Positions 32,955-41,797 of a stretch of DNA of 64,000 bases are shown in pieces (positions within the stretch are counted from its first letter, which is position 1; each line of letters begins with the position of its first letter). The stretch lies in NCBI GenBank assembly GCA_963734065.1, contig CAVTFN010000004.1, positions 372,001 through 436,000 of the forward strand, in the 5' to 3' direction. Both the position numbers and the translations under genes were made by a program. Below the pieces are notes generated by a model, which ran no database searches, had not been told where the DNA came from, and saw only the letters and a list, made by a program, of their open reading frames with translations. Origin of the DNA: DATBLE01 sp963734065. GTDB lineage: Bacteria; Actinomycetota; Thermoleophilia; Gaiellales; Gaiellaceae.

Positions 32955-32970
32955 CTAGCCGATCGGCCAG
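32955..32970. promoter_or_regulatory. EPS palindrome, site 2 (identical to site 1)
   Basis: CTAGCCGATCGGCCAG, identical to 10564-10579, in the divergent region between the small LuxR gene and the flavoprotein gene. It is centred 62.5 bp upstream of the LuxR -10. Confidence 0.62.
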
Positions 32971-33071
32971 TTGGAAGGCCTCACGCTTGATGCAACGCTA
33001 GGTCTCCCCTTGGACGTAAGTGGGAGAGCCCAGGGGACATGCGGCAACACACCGATGAGGAGATTGCGGCC

Positions 33072-34262
33072 ATGGTGAACCACGACTGTGACGTGGCAGT
33101 TGTAGGCGCAGGCCCCTACGGGCTCGCATGCGCAGCCCATCTACGAGACGGCCTCGACGTGCGGCTCTTCGGCGAGCCGATGTCGTTCTGGACGAACCAC
33201 ATGCCGGAAGGGATGCTGCTGCGTTCCCCGTACGTGGCTTCTCACATCGCGGATCCCGACCGCGCGTTGACGCTGGACGACTACCAACAGCTGAATGGCG
33301 CCGGGGTGGAACCGCCGGTGCCGCTCACCTCGTTCGTGAGCTACGGACGCTGGTTCCAGCAGCAGGTCGCGCCGGACAACGACTCCCGCTCCGTGGCAAG
33401 CGTCGATCGTCAGAACGGCCACTTCCACCTGACGCTCTCGGATGGGAAGTCCCTCACCGCCGGTCGCGTCGTGGTCGCTGCCGGAATCGCGCCCTTTGCC
33501 CGGATACCCGAGCCGTTCCGGCATCTGCCCGACTGGGCGGTCTCGCACTCGTCCGCCCACCGCGACCTGTCGCCGTTCGCCGGCAAGACGGTGCTCGTCG
33601 TCGGAGGCGGCCAGAGCGCCCTCGAGTCTGCCGCGCTCCTCCACGAGGAAGGCGCCCACGTGGTGGTGGTCGTTCGCGAGTCGCGGATCTATTACCTGCG
33701 CCGAGTCCCCTGGCTGCACAAGCTGGGCCCGATCACGCGGTTGCTCTTCGCACCGGCCGAGGTCGGCCCCGCCGGCGTCAGCCAGTGCGTCTCGAAGCCG
33801 GATCTCTACCGGCGCCTCCCGCGCCGGCTGCAGACCCGGTGGGCGGTCCGTTCGCTTCGGCCGGCCGGCGCAGCCTGGCTCGAGCCCCGGCTGAACGATG
33901 TTCCGATCCTGACCGGCACGTTTGTGGACCAGGCCCGGATCGAAGGAGAGCGCGTCCGCGTGTCGCTCAACGACGGCGGCGTCCAACTCGTCGACCACAT
34001 CCTGCTCGCGACCGGCTATGAGGTGGACATCGCCGGCTACGACTTTCTCGCCCCGTCCCTCCTGCAGTCGATCGACCGCGTCGGCGGGTATCCGCGACTC
34101 TCCGCCGGCTTCGAGACGTCCGTTCCGCGGATCCACATCGTCGGCGCCCCGGCCGCCTGGAGCTTCGGGCCGCTGATGCGATTCGTCGCCGGAACGGGGT
34201 TCACGGCGTCGTCCCTCGCCCGCGCCGTCCTTCCCCGGAGGCGGAAGACCGGGGCGGGATGA
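33072..34262 (+). CDS. FAD/NAD(P)-dependent oxidoreductase (flavin-monooxygenase-like)
   Basis: A 396-residue protein. The FAD-binding VAVVGAGPYGLACAAHL lies near residues 9-25, a second dinucleotide motif VLVVGGGQSALESAALL near residue 180, and ILLATGYEVD, the late FAD motif, near residue 310. ATG 33072 is preceded by GAGGAG at nine bases; an in-frame ATG at 33039 (AGGGG close upstream) is the alternative. It starts a four-gene operon with an ATP-grasp ligase, a FemAB-like protein and a DUF354-like protein. The substrate is unknown; N- or C-oxidation of a glycan or amino-acid decoration is only a guess from context. Confidence 0.85.
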   Translation: MVNHDCDVAVVGAGPYGLACAAHLRDGLDVRLFGEPMSFWTNHMPEGMLLRSPYVASHIADPDRALTLDDYQQLNGAGVEPPVPLTSFVSYGRWFQQQVAPDNDSRSVASVDRQNGHFHLTLSDGKSLTAGRVVVAAGIAPFARIPEPFRHLPDWAVSHSSAHRDLSPFAGKTVLVVGGGQSALESAALLHEEGAHVVVVVRESRIYYLRRVPWLHKLGPITRLLFAPAEVGPAGVSQCVSKPDLYRRLPRRLQTRWAVRSLRPAGAAWLEPRLNDVPILTGTFVDQARIEGERVRVSLNDGGVQLVDHILLATGYEVDIAGYDFLAPSLLQSIDRVGGYPRLSAGFETSVPRIHIVGAPAAWSFGPLMRFVAGTGFTASSLARAVLPRRRKTGAG

Positions 34263-34263
34263 G

Positions 34264-35502
34264 ATGACGGTCGCCGAGACGGCGTCCAGCGACCTTCTCG
34301 TCGGCAGTACGGTGGCTCCTCCAGGGGGCGCACTCGTTCTCGGCGCCGACTACCGAGCGCTCGGCGTCGTCCGGAGTCTCGGCCGTCGCGGCGTGAACGT
34401 ATGGGTTCTGCGCGAGCCCGACGAGCCGCTCGCGGCCTCGTCCCGATACGCACGGCGCGCTCTGCGCTGGCCGGCTGGAGGCGAAGAGGAGCGCCTATGC
34501 TTTCTGGAGAACCTCGCCGACAGGACAGGCATCGGCGGCTGGGCGCTCGTCCCGACCTCGGACGAGGCCGCCGCGTTCACCGCCCGTCATTTCGACCGCC
34601 TCGGCGCGCGCTTCACGCACACGACGCCCGACTGGGAGGTCGTGCGCTGGGCGTACGACAAGAGGCTGACCTACGCGCTCGCCGACCAGTTCGGCGTCGA
34701 CTATCCGCGCACGGTGACCCCGGGCTCCGCATCCGCGGTCGAACACGGCTTCGTCGACGTGCCCTTTCCCGCGGTGCTCAAGCCGGCCGTGAAACAGAGC
34801 TTCAACCGGCTGACGGCGGCGAAAGCGTGGCTCGTGCGGGACGCGAGCGAACTGCGCGCCCGCTATGCCGAAGCCTGCACGCTCGTCGAGCCCTCCGTCC
34901 TGATGGTCCAGGAGCTCGTTCCCGGAGACGGCGCCCGCCAGTACTCCTACGCCGCCCTCTGCGTCGACGGCGAGCCGGTCGCGGTTGTGACGGCAAGGCG
35001 GACCCGGCAGTACCCTGCCGACTTCGGTCGCGCCAGCACCTACGTCGAGACGACGCCGTGTCCGGAGATCGTGCGGCCCAGCGAACGGCTGCTCCGCGAG
35101 CTCGCTTTCACCGGGCTGATCGAGCTCGAGTACAAACTCGATGCCCGCGACCACCGGTTCAAGCTGCTCGACATGAACCCGCGTGTGTGGGGCTGGCATA
35201 CCCTCTGCGGACGAGCGGGCGTCGATTTTCCGTACCTCCTGTGGCTCCAGGTCTGCGGCGCCTGGCTACCGACAACCGTCCAGAAGGACGGCGTGTCATG
35301 GCTTCGCCTGTCGACGGACACGCCGACCGCCGTCCGCGAGATGCTCGGCGGCCGGCTCTCCGTCCGCGAGTACCTCCGCACGCTCCGCGGCCCGAGGGAG
35401 TCGGCGATCTTCGCACGTGACGATCCGCTTCCCGGGCTCGCCGAGCTCCCCCTGCTCGGGTACGTGCTCGCCCGTCGCGTCCTGAGCGGGGCAGGAGTCT
35501 GA
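34264..35502 (+). CDS. ATP-grasp carboxylate-amine ligase-like protein
   Basis: A 412-residue protein. A pre-ATP-grasp domain (ALVLGADYRALGVVRSLGRRGV) is followed by the ATP-grasp fold: YDKRLTYALADQFGV, FPAVLKPAVK (Lys of the ATP site), VQELVPGDG, and FKLLDMNPRVWGWHTL with the metal-binding Asp/Asn. Such enzymes activate a carboxylate as acyl-phosphate and join it to an amine. The start is one base after the flavoprotein stop. With the FemAB-like acyltransferase next in the operon this suggests attachment of an amino acid or peptide to a sugar or lipid (inference). Confidence 0.87.
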   Translation: MTVAETASSDLLVGSTVAPPGGALVLGADYRALGVVRSLGRRGVNVWVLREPDEPLAASSRYARRALRWPAGGEEERLCFLENLADRTGIGGWALVPTSDEAAAFTARHFDRLGARFTHTTPDWEVVRWAYDKRLTYALADQFGVDYPRTVTPGSASAVEHGFVDVPFPAVLKPAVKQSFNRLTAAKAWLVRDASELRARYAEACTLVEPSVLMVQELVPGDGARQYSYAALCVDGEPVAVVTARRTRQYPADFGRASTYVETTPCPEIVRPSERLLRELAFTGLIELEYKLDARDHRFKLLDMNPRVWGWHTLCGRAGVDFPYLLWLQVCGAWLPTTVQKDGVSWLRLSTDTPTAVREMLGGRLSVREYLRTLRGPRESAIFARDDPLPGLAELPLLGYVLARRVLSGAGV

Positions 35503-35505
35503 ACG

Positions 35506-36591
35506 ATGACCACCGCCGTCGCGCAGGCTTCAACACCCGACACCGTCGAAGGCAGCACCGTCGACGTCGCCTCGGTGTCGGCCGTGTCGCCCGACGACCC
35601 TCGGTGGCTCGCGTTCCTGTCCGCGTCGTCCGGCGCGACGCCGTTCCATCACCCGGCATGGGCGCAAACGATCTCGGCAACGTACGGCGTGCGCCCATTC
35701 GCAGTCACCGTGACCGCCGGCGAGAAGGTGCTCGCCGGTCTGCCGGCGATCGAGACCCGTTCGCTCCTGCGCACGCGACGCTGGGTCTCGCTCCCCTTTA
35801 CAGACGCCTGTGGACCGCTCGCCATCACCCCGGCCGCTTCGGACGCTTTGCTCGGAGGACTGGATCGTCTCGCAAATGACGCGGGACGGCAGCTGGAGGT
35901 TCGCGCGCGGATCGATGCCGTCGGCTGGCAGACGGCCGCACTGTTCGTCGTCCACCAGCTGGAGCTCGACGCAGACCCGGATGCGCTCCGCGCCCGGCTG
36001 AGGAAGACGCAGGCGGGGCGGAACATCGCGCGCTCCGAGCGCGAGGGCGTCATGGTCCGGCCTGCCGAGGGCAATGCCGACATCCAGACGTTCTACGACC
36101 TCCATCTGGCCACCCGCCGCCGGCAAGGAATGCCTGTCCAGCCGCGGGAGTTCTTCACACAGATCCGCAACCGGTTGATCGACCAGGGCCTCGCCTCCAT
36201 CCTCCTGGCCGAGGTCGAAGGACGGGCGGTCGCTGCCGCGCTGTTTCTCACCTGGAACGGAGTGACGGTCTACAAGTTCGGCGCCTCCGATCCGGCGGCG
36301 TGGCCGAGACGGCCGAACCACGCTCTCTTCTGGACCGCGATCAGGGACAGCTGCCTGCGAGGAGACCGGCGTTTTGATTTCGGCCGCACCGACCTGGACA
36401 ACCAGGGTCTTCGCGCATTCAAGGCGAGTTGGCTGGCGACGGAGCAACCGCTCGCCTACTCGACGCTCGAGCGAGGCGCATCGTCCGGTAGGGAAGGGCT
36501 TCCTCGCCGAGCCGTCGGCTTCGTCATCCGAAACACGCCGACGTTTGTCTGCCGCAGGATCGGCGAGTCCCTTTACCGGTACGTGGGCTAG
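35506..36591 (+). CDS. FemAB-like GNAT acyltransferase
   Basis: A 361-residue protein with the double GNAT fold of FemAB/BioF2-like enzymes: FHHPAWAQTISATYG near residue 47, RKTQAGRNIARSEREGV near 168, LAEVEGRAVAAALFL near 230, YKFGAS and FDFGRTDLDNQGLRAFKASW at the C-terminus. FemABX enzymes use aminoacyl-tRNA to build peptidoglycan bridges; relatives in exopolysaccharide clusters are of unclear function. It starts 3 bp after the ATP-grasp stop. Confidence 0.85.
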   Translation: MTTAVAQASTPDTVEGSTVDVASVSAVSPDDPRWLAFLSASSGATPFHHPAWAQTISATYGVRPFAVTVTAGEKVLAGLPAIETRSLLRTRRWVSLPFTDACGPLAITPAASDALLGGLDRLANDAGRQLEVRARIDAVGWQTAALFVVHQLELDADPDALRARLRKTQAGRNIARSEREGVMVRPAEGNADIQTFYDLHLATRRRQGMPVQPREFFTQIRNRLIDQGLASILLAEVEGRAVAAALFLTWNGVTVYKFGASDPAAWPRRPNHALFWTAIRDSCLRGDRRFDFGRTDLDNQGLRAFKASWLATEQPLAYSTLERGASSGREGLPRRAVGFVIRNTPTFVCRRIGESLYRYVG

Positions 36592-36598
36592 GCCGCGG

Positions 36599-37681
36599 AT
36601 GAGGGTCTGGATCGACATCGACAACCCTGCTCAGGTGCAGTACCTCGTCCCGTTCCGCGCGGCGTTCGAGGCGGCCGGGGCGGAGACGATCATCACTGCA
36701 CGCGACAACGGCTCGGTCGTCGAGCTGCTGGCCCAGGCGCAAGTCGAGGCGGCAATGTTCGGCCGATCGTTCGGCGGCAGCAAGCTGAGCAAGGCCTCCG
36801 GCCTCGCCCGCCGGGCGCGCGAATTGCGTCGCTTCCTCACCGGCGACGGCGAACCCGACGTGCTGTTGGCTGCGTCGCGCTCGGCGGCGATGGTTGCCCG
36901 CCGGCTGCGGATCCCCAGCTTCATCGTCGGCGACTACGAATGGGCGAACGTCAGCGTCTACGTCCTGACCGGGTCGACGATCCTCTACCCGGACGTGATC
37001 GACCCGGCGGCGTTCCGGCGACGTGGACTACGCCGCAGCCAGCTTCAGCCGTTCCGTGGCCTCAAGGAGGACATCAGCTTCTCCGGCATCGACCTCGAAA
37101 AGATCTCTGCATACGACCTCGGGCTCGGAACGGAGCCGGTACCACGTGTGCTGTTCCGGCCCCCGCTGGAGACGAGCCACTACTACCGACCCGCGTCAGG
37201 CGACCTGGCGAGAGCCACGCTACGGCACCTGGCCCACCTCGAGGCGCAGGTCGTGCTCTCGCGGCGGCATCCGGCTCAGGCTTCATACGTCGACGGCATC
37301 GACTGGCGCCATCCGCCGATTGTGCTCGAGCAATCCGTTCCCTTCGTTCCGCTGCTGAAGTCGGTCGACGCCGTCGTCTGCTCGGGCGGGACGATGCTGC
37401 GAGAAGCCGCGTACCTGGGAGTCCCCTCCTACAGCATCTTCCAGAGCAGGCTCGGCGGCGTCGACCGGTGGCTTGCCGACATCGGACGTGTCGTGCTCGT
37501 CCGCGGCGCGGCGGAGCTGGGGAGGATCGCGCCGATCAGACGTGGGCCTCTCAACCCGCTCGAGAGCAACCCCGGGCTGATCGACGAGCTGGTTGCGCTC
37601 ATTCTCCAGTCGTCGGCCCGTCAGCCGGCTGTGACGGAGCAGGCCTCGGCCACCGCCCCGGTTTCCTCGGGCGCGGCGTAG
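36599..37681 (+). CDS. DUF354-like GT-B fold surface-glycan protein
   Basis: A 360-residue protein beginning RVWIDIDNPAQVQYLVPF, the hallmark start of DUF354 proteins, which look like GT-B glycosyltransferases or UDP-sugar epimerase relatives. Later motifs: VLLAASRSAAMVAR, VVCSGGTMLREAAYLGVPSYSIF (nucleotide-binding C-domain). ATG 36599 is 8 bp after the previous stop. The gene ends the four-gene operon; its last 83 bp overlap the convergent small membrane-protein gene. Confidence 0.85.
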   Translation: MRVWIDIDNPAQVQYLVPFRAAFEAAGAETIITARDNGSVVELLAQAQVEAAMFGRSFGGSKLSKASGLARRARELRRFLTGDGEPDVLLAASRSAAMVARRLRIPSFIVGDYEWANVSVYVLTGSTILYPDVIDPAAFRRRGLRRSQLQPFRGLKEDISFSGIDLEKISAYDLGLGTEPVPRVLFRPPLETSHYYRPASGDLARATLRHLAHLEAQVVLSRRHPAQASYVDGIDWRHPPIVLEQSVPFVPLLKSVDAVVCSGGTMLREAAYLGVPSYSIFQSRLGGVDRWLADIGRVVLVRGAAELGRIAPIRRGPLNPLESNPGLIDELVALILQSSARQPAVTEQASATAPVSSGAA

Positions 37682-38051
37682 CGACAGCCGGGAAGACAGG
37701 CTGCTGTCGGCGCCGTCGGCGGCTGACCTCAGCCTTCACGATCTGGACGGGCAGGATGAAGCCGAACACCACGATGCCGAGCGCGTACAGCAGCAGCCGG
37801 CTCATCTGCTCGCCCTCGCCCGAATCCACCGGCCCCGACCGGATCGTCGGCCCTCCGGGAATCCCGCCGTCGACGCGGACCGTCGCCGCCCCGGAACCAC
37901 CGGAGCCGTCCCCTGCATCGTAGGCCGCCGGTGCCTCCGTCGGCACGCCGCCGTCCGCGACAGCCCTCGTCGGAGCGGCGATGAAGACAAGAGGCACAGC
38001 CACCGCGGCAGCCGTGAATACGAGAACCTGTCCATTTCTACGAGCGGACAT
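37599..38051 (-). CDS. Small secreted/membrane protein with basic tail
   Basis: A 150-residue protein with signal-like segment VLVFTAAAVAVPLVFIAAP (residues 9-27), a Gly/Asp-rich extracytoplasmic stretch of about 55 residues, a second span (LLLYALGIVVFGFILPVQIV, about residues 88-107) and a strongly basic Pro/Arg-rich cytoplasmic tail. Start ATG 38051 is chosen as the signal peptide then starts at residue 1. No family recognised. It overlaps the end of the DUF354-like gene in antisense, which lowers confidence in the C-terminus. It lies at the right edge of the polysaccharide locus. Confidence 0.6.
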   Translation of the reverse strand: MSARRNGQVLVFTAAAVAVPLVFIAAPTRAVADGGVPTEAPAAYDAGDGSGGSGAATVRVDGGIPGGPTIRSGPVDSGEGEQMSRLLLYALGIVVFGFILPVQIVKAEVSRRRRRQQPVFPAVATPRPRKPGRWPRPAPSQPADGPTTGE

Positions 38052-38245
38052 TGGGTGATTCTCGCTCTCATCCCTCACGAGCTCGCCGCCCAAAGGGCCA
38101 GCTTCGACGGCTACACCTGTTCGAGCAGGGCTACTCCGGTGAGGGGGAGCCGCGGGCTGGGGCACCGCCTGAATCCGCAGCGACTTGCAGCTCGTGATGA
38201 CGAACCCGTCAAGCATCTAGGCTCGATTGCGAGCTCGGAAGTCCG

Positions 38246-40993
38246 TCAGGGCTCGTTGGTCACGGCGCCGGCGAGCGAGCGGATGCCGTCGATCGCGAGC
38301 TCGCGACCGTCCGCGCGCGCATCGGCCAGGCGCGCCTCGCCGAGGCCGGCCAGCAGGCGTTCCTCGGTGCGGTCGAAGAGCCGCTGCTCGAACGGCTTCA
38401 TCGTCGCCCCGATGCGGTCGAGCAGCATCGCCGCGAAGCCGAGCAGGCGGCCGCCCTCCTCGTCCTTGCCGCGGGCGACGGCGACGGCTGCCAGCGCGAT
38501 CAGGCACCACGCGGTGTCCTCGTCGTCGGCAATCTCGCGCGAGAGGTCGAGCGCCTCGAGCAGCAGCGAGCCGGCGTCGTCCAGGCGCTCCTGTTCGAGA
38601 GCGACAGCCCCGAGGTTGTAGAGCGCCCGGGCGACGTTGGCGACGTCACCGGCCGGGCGGAGCAGTTCGAGGCTTCGCGCGAACTGGAGAGCCGCCGTGT
38701 CCAGGTCGCCCTGCGACAGCGCGACGTCGCCGCGGTTGTTCCGCGCCATCGCCGTCAACCGGTCGTCGCCCAGCTCCTCGCACGCGGCGATGCATTCGTC
38801 CAGCGTGGCAGCCGCCTCGTCGAGCCGGTTCCGAGCGTGGAGGATCGCGCCGAGATTGCTCAAGCAGCGGGCGACGCCGGTCGCGTCGCCGGCGGTTTCG
38901 TAGAGCTCGAGCGCGCGCTGCGCCAGCTCCTGGGCCAGCGGGTAGTCGCCCCGCAGCAGGCCGATGGCCGAGGCGGCCCGCAACGCCCTGGCACGTGCCT
39001 GCGGATCGCCGTCGCCGGCACGATCGGCCGCCTGAAGCAGGCGGTCGAGCCCCTCGCTCAGGTATCCCCGGACGTACCAGAAGCGGCCGAGCGCGGCGGC
39101 CAGCCTGAGGCCGACCGAGCGGTCGCCGGAGCCGGCCGCCCAGTCGAGCGCGGCCCGTAGGTTGTCGTGCTCGGCCTCGAGCAGGGCGAGCCACGCGCCC
39201 TGCTCGGCGCCGGTCAGCTCCGGCTCGGCGCGCTCGGCGAGACGGACGAAGTGCAGCGCGTGCAGGTCGCGCCCCTCGTCGTCGGCGGACGCCAGCTCGC
39301 CGGCGTACTCGCGGACCAGATCGAGCAGCCCGTAGCGGTCGCGAGCCCGCCGCACCATGCTCGCGTCGACGAGCGCGGCCAGATGCTCGATCGTCGTCCC
39401 CTCACCGCCGACGGCGAGCGCCGCCTCGGTAGTGAAGCCGCCGCTGAAGATCGACAGGCGGCCCAGCAGGTGCTGTGCCGCGGGCTCGAGCAGCTCGTAG
39501 CTCCAGTCGAGCGCGGAGCGCATCGTCCGCTGGCGTGGCGGCTGGTCGCGTGCTCCGCCGGCGAGCACGTGGAGACGCGAGTCCAGGCGCTCGAGCAGGT
39601 CGTCGGCTGAGAGGACGCGGAACCATGGAGCCGCCAGCTCGATCGCCAGCGGCAGCCCTTCCAGGCGCCGGCTGATCGCGCCGAGCGCATCCGCCTCCGG
39701 CTCGACGCGCGTCCCGGCGGCGCCGACCCGTTCCTCGAGCAGCTCGAGGGCAGCCGACCGTTCGAGCGGCTCGACCTCGACCACCTCCTCCGCAGCCAGC
39801 CGGAGCACGCGTCGGCTCGTCGCCAGCAGGGTCAGCCGCGGGGCAGCGGCGACCAGCTCGCCGAGCGGCGCGGTCGCGGCGGCCAGGTGCTCGAGGTTGT
39901 CGAGCACGATCAGCAGCTCGAGATGGCGTAGATGGTCGGCCAGCAGTTGGGGCCAGGGCGTCGTGCCCTCGCGCAGCCCGAGAGCCCGGCCAATCGCCGG
40001 GAGGAGCTGCGCAGGATCGGAGACCGGCGCAAGATCGACCATGACGGCACCGTCGGTGAGCTCGGGATCGAGCCTGCGGGCGAGCTCGACCGCCAGCCGC
40101 GTCTTGCCGATCCCGCCCGGGCCGACCAGCGTGACCAGTCTGGTTCGGGGATCCAGGAGCCTGTGGAGGATCTCCGTCAGCTCCCGGTCGCGACCGACCG
40201 TGCGGTTGGCCGGAGCGGGCAGGCTGCCGGGCCGCCGGCCCGGTCCAGGCGCTGCGTCCAGCTCTGGATCCTGCTCCAGGATGCGGCGCTCGAGCTCGCG
40301 CAGCTGAGCACCGGGCTCCAGCCCGAGCTCGTCCACCATCGCCGTCCGTCCGTCTCGGTACGCCGCCAGCGCGTCGGCTTGCCGACCGGACCGATACAGG
40401 GCAAGCATGAGCTGCGCGCGCAGGCTTTCGTGCAGCGGATTGACGGCGACGAGCTGCTCGAGCTCGGCCAGCACGCCGTCGTGCCGACCGAGCTGCAGGT
40501 CGGCCCCGATGCGGATCTCGAGGCACCCGAGCCGGAGCTCGTCGAGCCTCGCCGCCTCGTGGCCGACGAATCCTTCGGCCGCGAGATCCGCGAACGCTTC
40601 TCCACGCCAGAGCTCGAGCGCATCGGCGCAGAGCCTGCGGGCCAGCCCAGGGTTTCCGTCTGCGAGCGCCAGGCGCCCGTCGGCGAAGAGCCGCTCGAAC
40701 CGATCGCTGTCGAGCTCACCCTCCCCGACCACGAGCATGTAGCCGGGCGCTTTCGTCACGACGCGGCCGTCCCCCAGGGCCCGGCGCACCTGCGTCACGT
40801 ACATCCGCAGGACGCTGGCCGCGGATGCGGGAGCCGCTCCGCCCCACACCGCCTCGACCAGCGCATCGGCCGGGACCACCTCGCCGGCGCGAAGGAGAAG
40901 CGCCGCCAGCACCGTCCGCGGACGTCGAGCGGTGAGCTCGGCCGGCCGGCCGCCGACGAGCACCTCCATGGGACCTAACACCCGGAATTCCAC
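38246..40993 (-). CDS. AfsR/SARP-type transcriptional regulator (BTAD, NB-ARC, TPR)
   Basis: About 915 residues. Residues 1-90: OmpR-type winged helix (FRVLGPMEVLVGG, LRAGEVVPADALVEAVWG). Residues 95-240: bacterial transcriptional activator domain (FADLAAEGFVGHEAARLDELRL, HPLHE-like NPLHESLRAQLMLALY). Residues 270-560: NB-ARC ATPase with P-loop LVGPGGIGKTRLA, Walker B LLIVLDNLEHL and GLPLAIELAAPW. Residues 600-900: TPR repeats. GTG 40993 is preferred, with GGAAGG eight bases before it. Such regulators activate secondary-metabolite or envelope genes in response to signals. The target is unknown; divergent from a secreted-protein gene. A remnant of a related gene end lies at 7704-7802. Confidence 0.92.
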   Translation of the reverse strand: MEFRVLGPMEVLVGGRPAELTARRPRTVLAALLLRAGEVVPADALVEAVWGGAAPASAASVLRMYVTQVRRALGDGRVVTKAPGYMLVVGEGELDSDRFERLFADGRLALADGNPGLARRLCADALELWRGEAFADLAAEGFVGHEAARLDELRLGCLEIRIGADLQLGRHDGVLAELEQLVAVNPLHESLRAQLMLALYRSGRQADALAAYRDGRTAMVDELGLEPGAQLRELERRILEQDPELDAAPGPGRRPGSLPAPANRTVGRDRELTEILHRLLDPRTRLVTLVGPGGIGKTRLAVELARRLDPELTDGAVMVDLAPVSDPAQLLPAIGRALGLREGTTPWPQLLADHLRHLELLIVLDNLEHLAAATAPLGELVAAAPRLTLLATSRRVLRLAAEEVVEVEPLERSAALELLEERVGAAGTRVEPEADALGAISRRLEGLPLAIELAAPWFRVLSADDLLERLDSRLHVLAGGARDQPPRQRTMRSALDWSYELLEPAAQHLLGRLSIFSGGFTTEAALAVGGEGTTIEHLAALVDASMVRRARDRYGLLDLVREYAGELASADDEGRDLHALHFVRLAERAEPELTGAEQGAWLALLEAEHDNLRAALDWAAGSGDRSVGLRLAAALGRFWYVRGYLSEGLDRLLQAADRAGDGDPQARARALRAASAIGLLRGDYPLAQELAQRALELYETAGDATGVARCLSNLGAILHARNRLDEAAATLDECIAACEELGDDRLTAMARNNRGDVALSQGDLDTAALQFARSLELLRPAGDVANVARALYNLGAVALEQERLDDAGSLLLEALDLSREIADDEDTAWCLIALAAVAVARGKDEEGGRLLGFAAMLLDRIGATMKPFEQRLFDRTEERLLAGLGEARLADARADGRELAIDGIRSLAGAVTNEP

Positions 40994-41110
40994 GACATCA
41001 GCCTTCCGCATACGACCCGCCACGCGATTGTAGGGACGGCTATGCAGGCTCTATGCGGAACGGCGCTTCAATCGGTCGGGCATGGAACGCGACCGAAACG
41101 GAGGCCAAGC

Positions 41111-41785
41111 ATGAACACCCAGCAGAGCCCAGCCCGCCGGCGGTGGAGCGGCGGCGCGATCGTGATCGTCACGCTCGCCGCCACGGCGGCGGCGCTTGCG
41201 CTCGTCGGCGCCGGCTCGGCGTCGACGACGGCGTGCTCCTTCTGCGGCAAGAACCTGATCAAGAACCCCGGCGCCGAGGCCGGAGTAGGCCAGAACAACG
41301 CCGGCGAGTCCGGGAACGTGCCCGGTTGGACGAGCACCGCGGGCCAGTTCGGGGCCGCCGCCTATACCGGCTTCGGCGTCGGCTGGTTCTCGGCGAAGTC
41401 AAAGGGTCCGAAGACGAGGGGCAAGAACTACTTCTTCGGCGGAACGACGCCCGCGGCCACGGGCGCGAAGGCGACCGTCGGCACGCAGACGATCAAGCTG
41501 CCGGCCGGCGCAGCACGGCACAAGGTCACCCTCAGCGGCTGGCTCGGGAACTACGGGACGAACACGGCGCAGGTGCGGGCGCAGTTCACCGACGCGGCGG
41601 GCAAGACCCTCGCGGCGCTCAGGATCGGGCCCGACACCACGATCGGCGGCGCCGACATGGCCTTCCGCACCCGGAGCGGCACGGTCCCGGCAGGCGCGAC
41701 CACCGTCGTCATGGTCGTCACCTTCACCGACCACGCCAACTACAGCCTCGCAGGAGCCGACGACCTCTCGCTCGTACTGAGCTGA
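41111..41785 (+). CDS. Secreted protein with DUF642/galactose-binding-like domain
   Basis: A 224-residue protein with a twin-arginine-like basic start (PARRRWSGG) and signal peptide ending near residue 40. The mature part NLIKNPGAEAG ... VPGWTS is the opening of a jelly-roll carbohydrate-binding fold as in DUF642-type proteins. It has one CSFC pair. GGAGG lies seven bases before ATG 41111. Divergent from the SARP-type regulator gene, which may control it. No catalytic residues recognised. Confidence 0.8.
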   Translation: MNTQQSPARRRWSGGAIVIVTLAATAAALALVGAGSASTTACSFCGKNLIKNPGAEAGVGQNNAGESGNVPGWTSTAGQFGAAAYTGFGVGWFSAKSKGPKTRGKNYFFGGTTPAATGAKATVGTQTIKLPAGAARHKVTLSGWLGNYGTNTAQVRAQFTDAAGKTLAALRIGPDTTIGGADMAFRTRSGTVPAGATTVVMVVTFTDHANYSLAGADDLSLVLS

Positions 41786-41797
41786 GCCGGGACTACG

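Noticed and set aside
30360..32990. An 876-codon plus-strand open frame
   Set aside because: It is antisense to the polymerase, Wzz-like and LuxR genes, which have clear motifs and membrane topology; the frame has only charged low-complexity sequence.
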